A stretch of 64,000 bases of DNA from Ancylobacter polymorphus (GTDB taxonomy: Bacteria > Pseudomonadota > Alphaproteobacteria > Rhizobiales > Xanthobacteraceae). The translations under genes were made by a program, and so were the position numbers. Under the pieces are notes generated by a model that saw nothing but the letters and a program-made list of their open reading frames with translations, had not been told where the DNA came from and did not search any database. Shown here piece after piece: positions 63,665-64,000 of this stretch. Every line of letters begins with the position of its first letter. The first letter of the stretch is position 1. Location of the stretch: the NCBI RefSeq assembly GCF_022836935.1, contig NZ_CP083239.1:1615501-1679500 (forward strand), written 5' to 3'.

Positions 63665-64000
<336 letters not shown>

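Overview
The window reads as a high-GC chromosomal segment of an alphaproteobacterium of the order Hyphomicrobiales (Rhizobiales), most like the Xanthobacteraceae/Ancylobacter-Starkeya group. This placement is inferred from a MucR regulator, a TIGR02302/DUF2125/ftsEX neighbourhood, a LexA site of the alphaproteobacterial form GTTC-N7-GTTC, EcfG-type promoters (GGAAC-N16-CGTT), and short dispersed palindromic elements between genes. I see no tRNA or rRNA gene, prophage, insertion sequence or CRISPR array. Two AT-richer pockets (about 14080-14290 and 21000-21410) stand out.

Layout. 1-9207: end of lysA, a TIGR02302 membrane protein, hpt, ftsE-ftsX, a YdcF protein, a small SOS-type gene, a ChaC-type gamma-glutamylcyclotransferase and a DUF2125 protein. 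9363-13695: Entner-Doudoroff entry operon on the minus strand, zwf-pgl-edd. 14419-18811: a tripartite tricarboxylate transporter (tctC-tctB-tctA) followed by a GntR/FCD regulator. 19057-23012: a TerB protein, a class I glutamine amidotransferase, mucR, a TenA protein and a short-chain dehydrogenase. 23216-29890: a tightly coupled purine-degradation operon (urate oxidase, two-subunit xanthine dehydrogenase, guanine deaminase, and an OHCU decarboxylase/HIU hydrolase fusion) that should take guanine, xanthine and urate to allantoin.

29911-39976: an ABC importer with a two-component flavin monooxygenase and a divergent TetR regulator (substrate unknown), an isoquinoline-oxidoreductase-like molybdenum hydroxylase with a Tat signal, and a succinate-semialdehyde dehydrogenase. 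40156-45705: a DUF1428 protein, a Bax-inhibitor-1 family protein behind a candidate ybhL leader, a YbbA/YbbP-type ABC system and the divergent esterase tesA. 45839-50009: two tandem O-acyltransferases, nearly identical over the membrane half and divergent over the SGNH half. 50117-54920: a Tas-like aldo/keto reductase and the minus-strand operon dapF-mtaB-ftsY-yciB. 55177-59076: a secreted GyrI-like protein, rlmN, a small membrane protein and argG. 59246-63537: an SDR/AraC divergent pair, stress-type small genes and a site-2 protease. The window ends in the start of typA, which has a terminator hairpin in its leader.

Most genes are ordinary housekeeping or catabolism. The points most worth checking are the twin acyltransferases, the apparently leaderless SOS gene, the ABC/flavin-monooxygenase locus, the unusual xanthine dehydrogenase architecture, the duplicated 3' end of zwf, the typA leader attenuator, and the placement of palindromic repeats between convergent genes.
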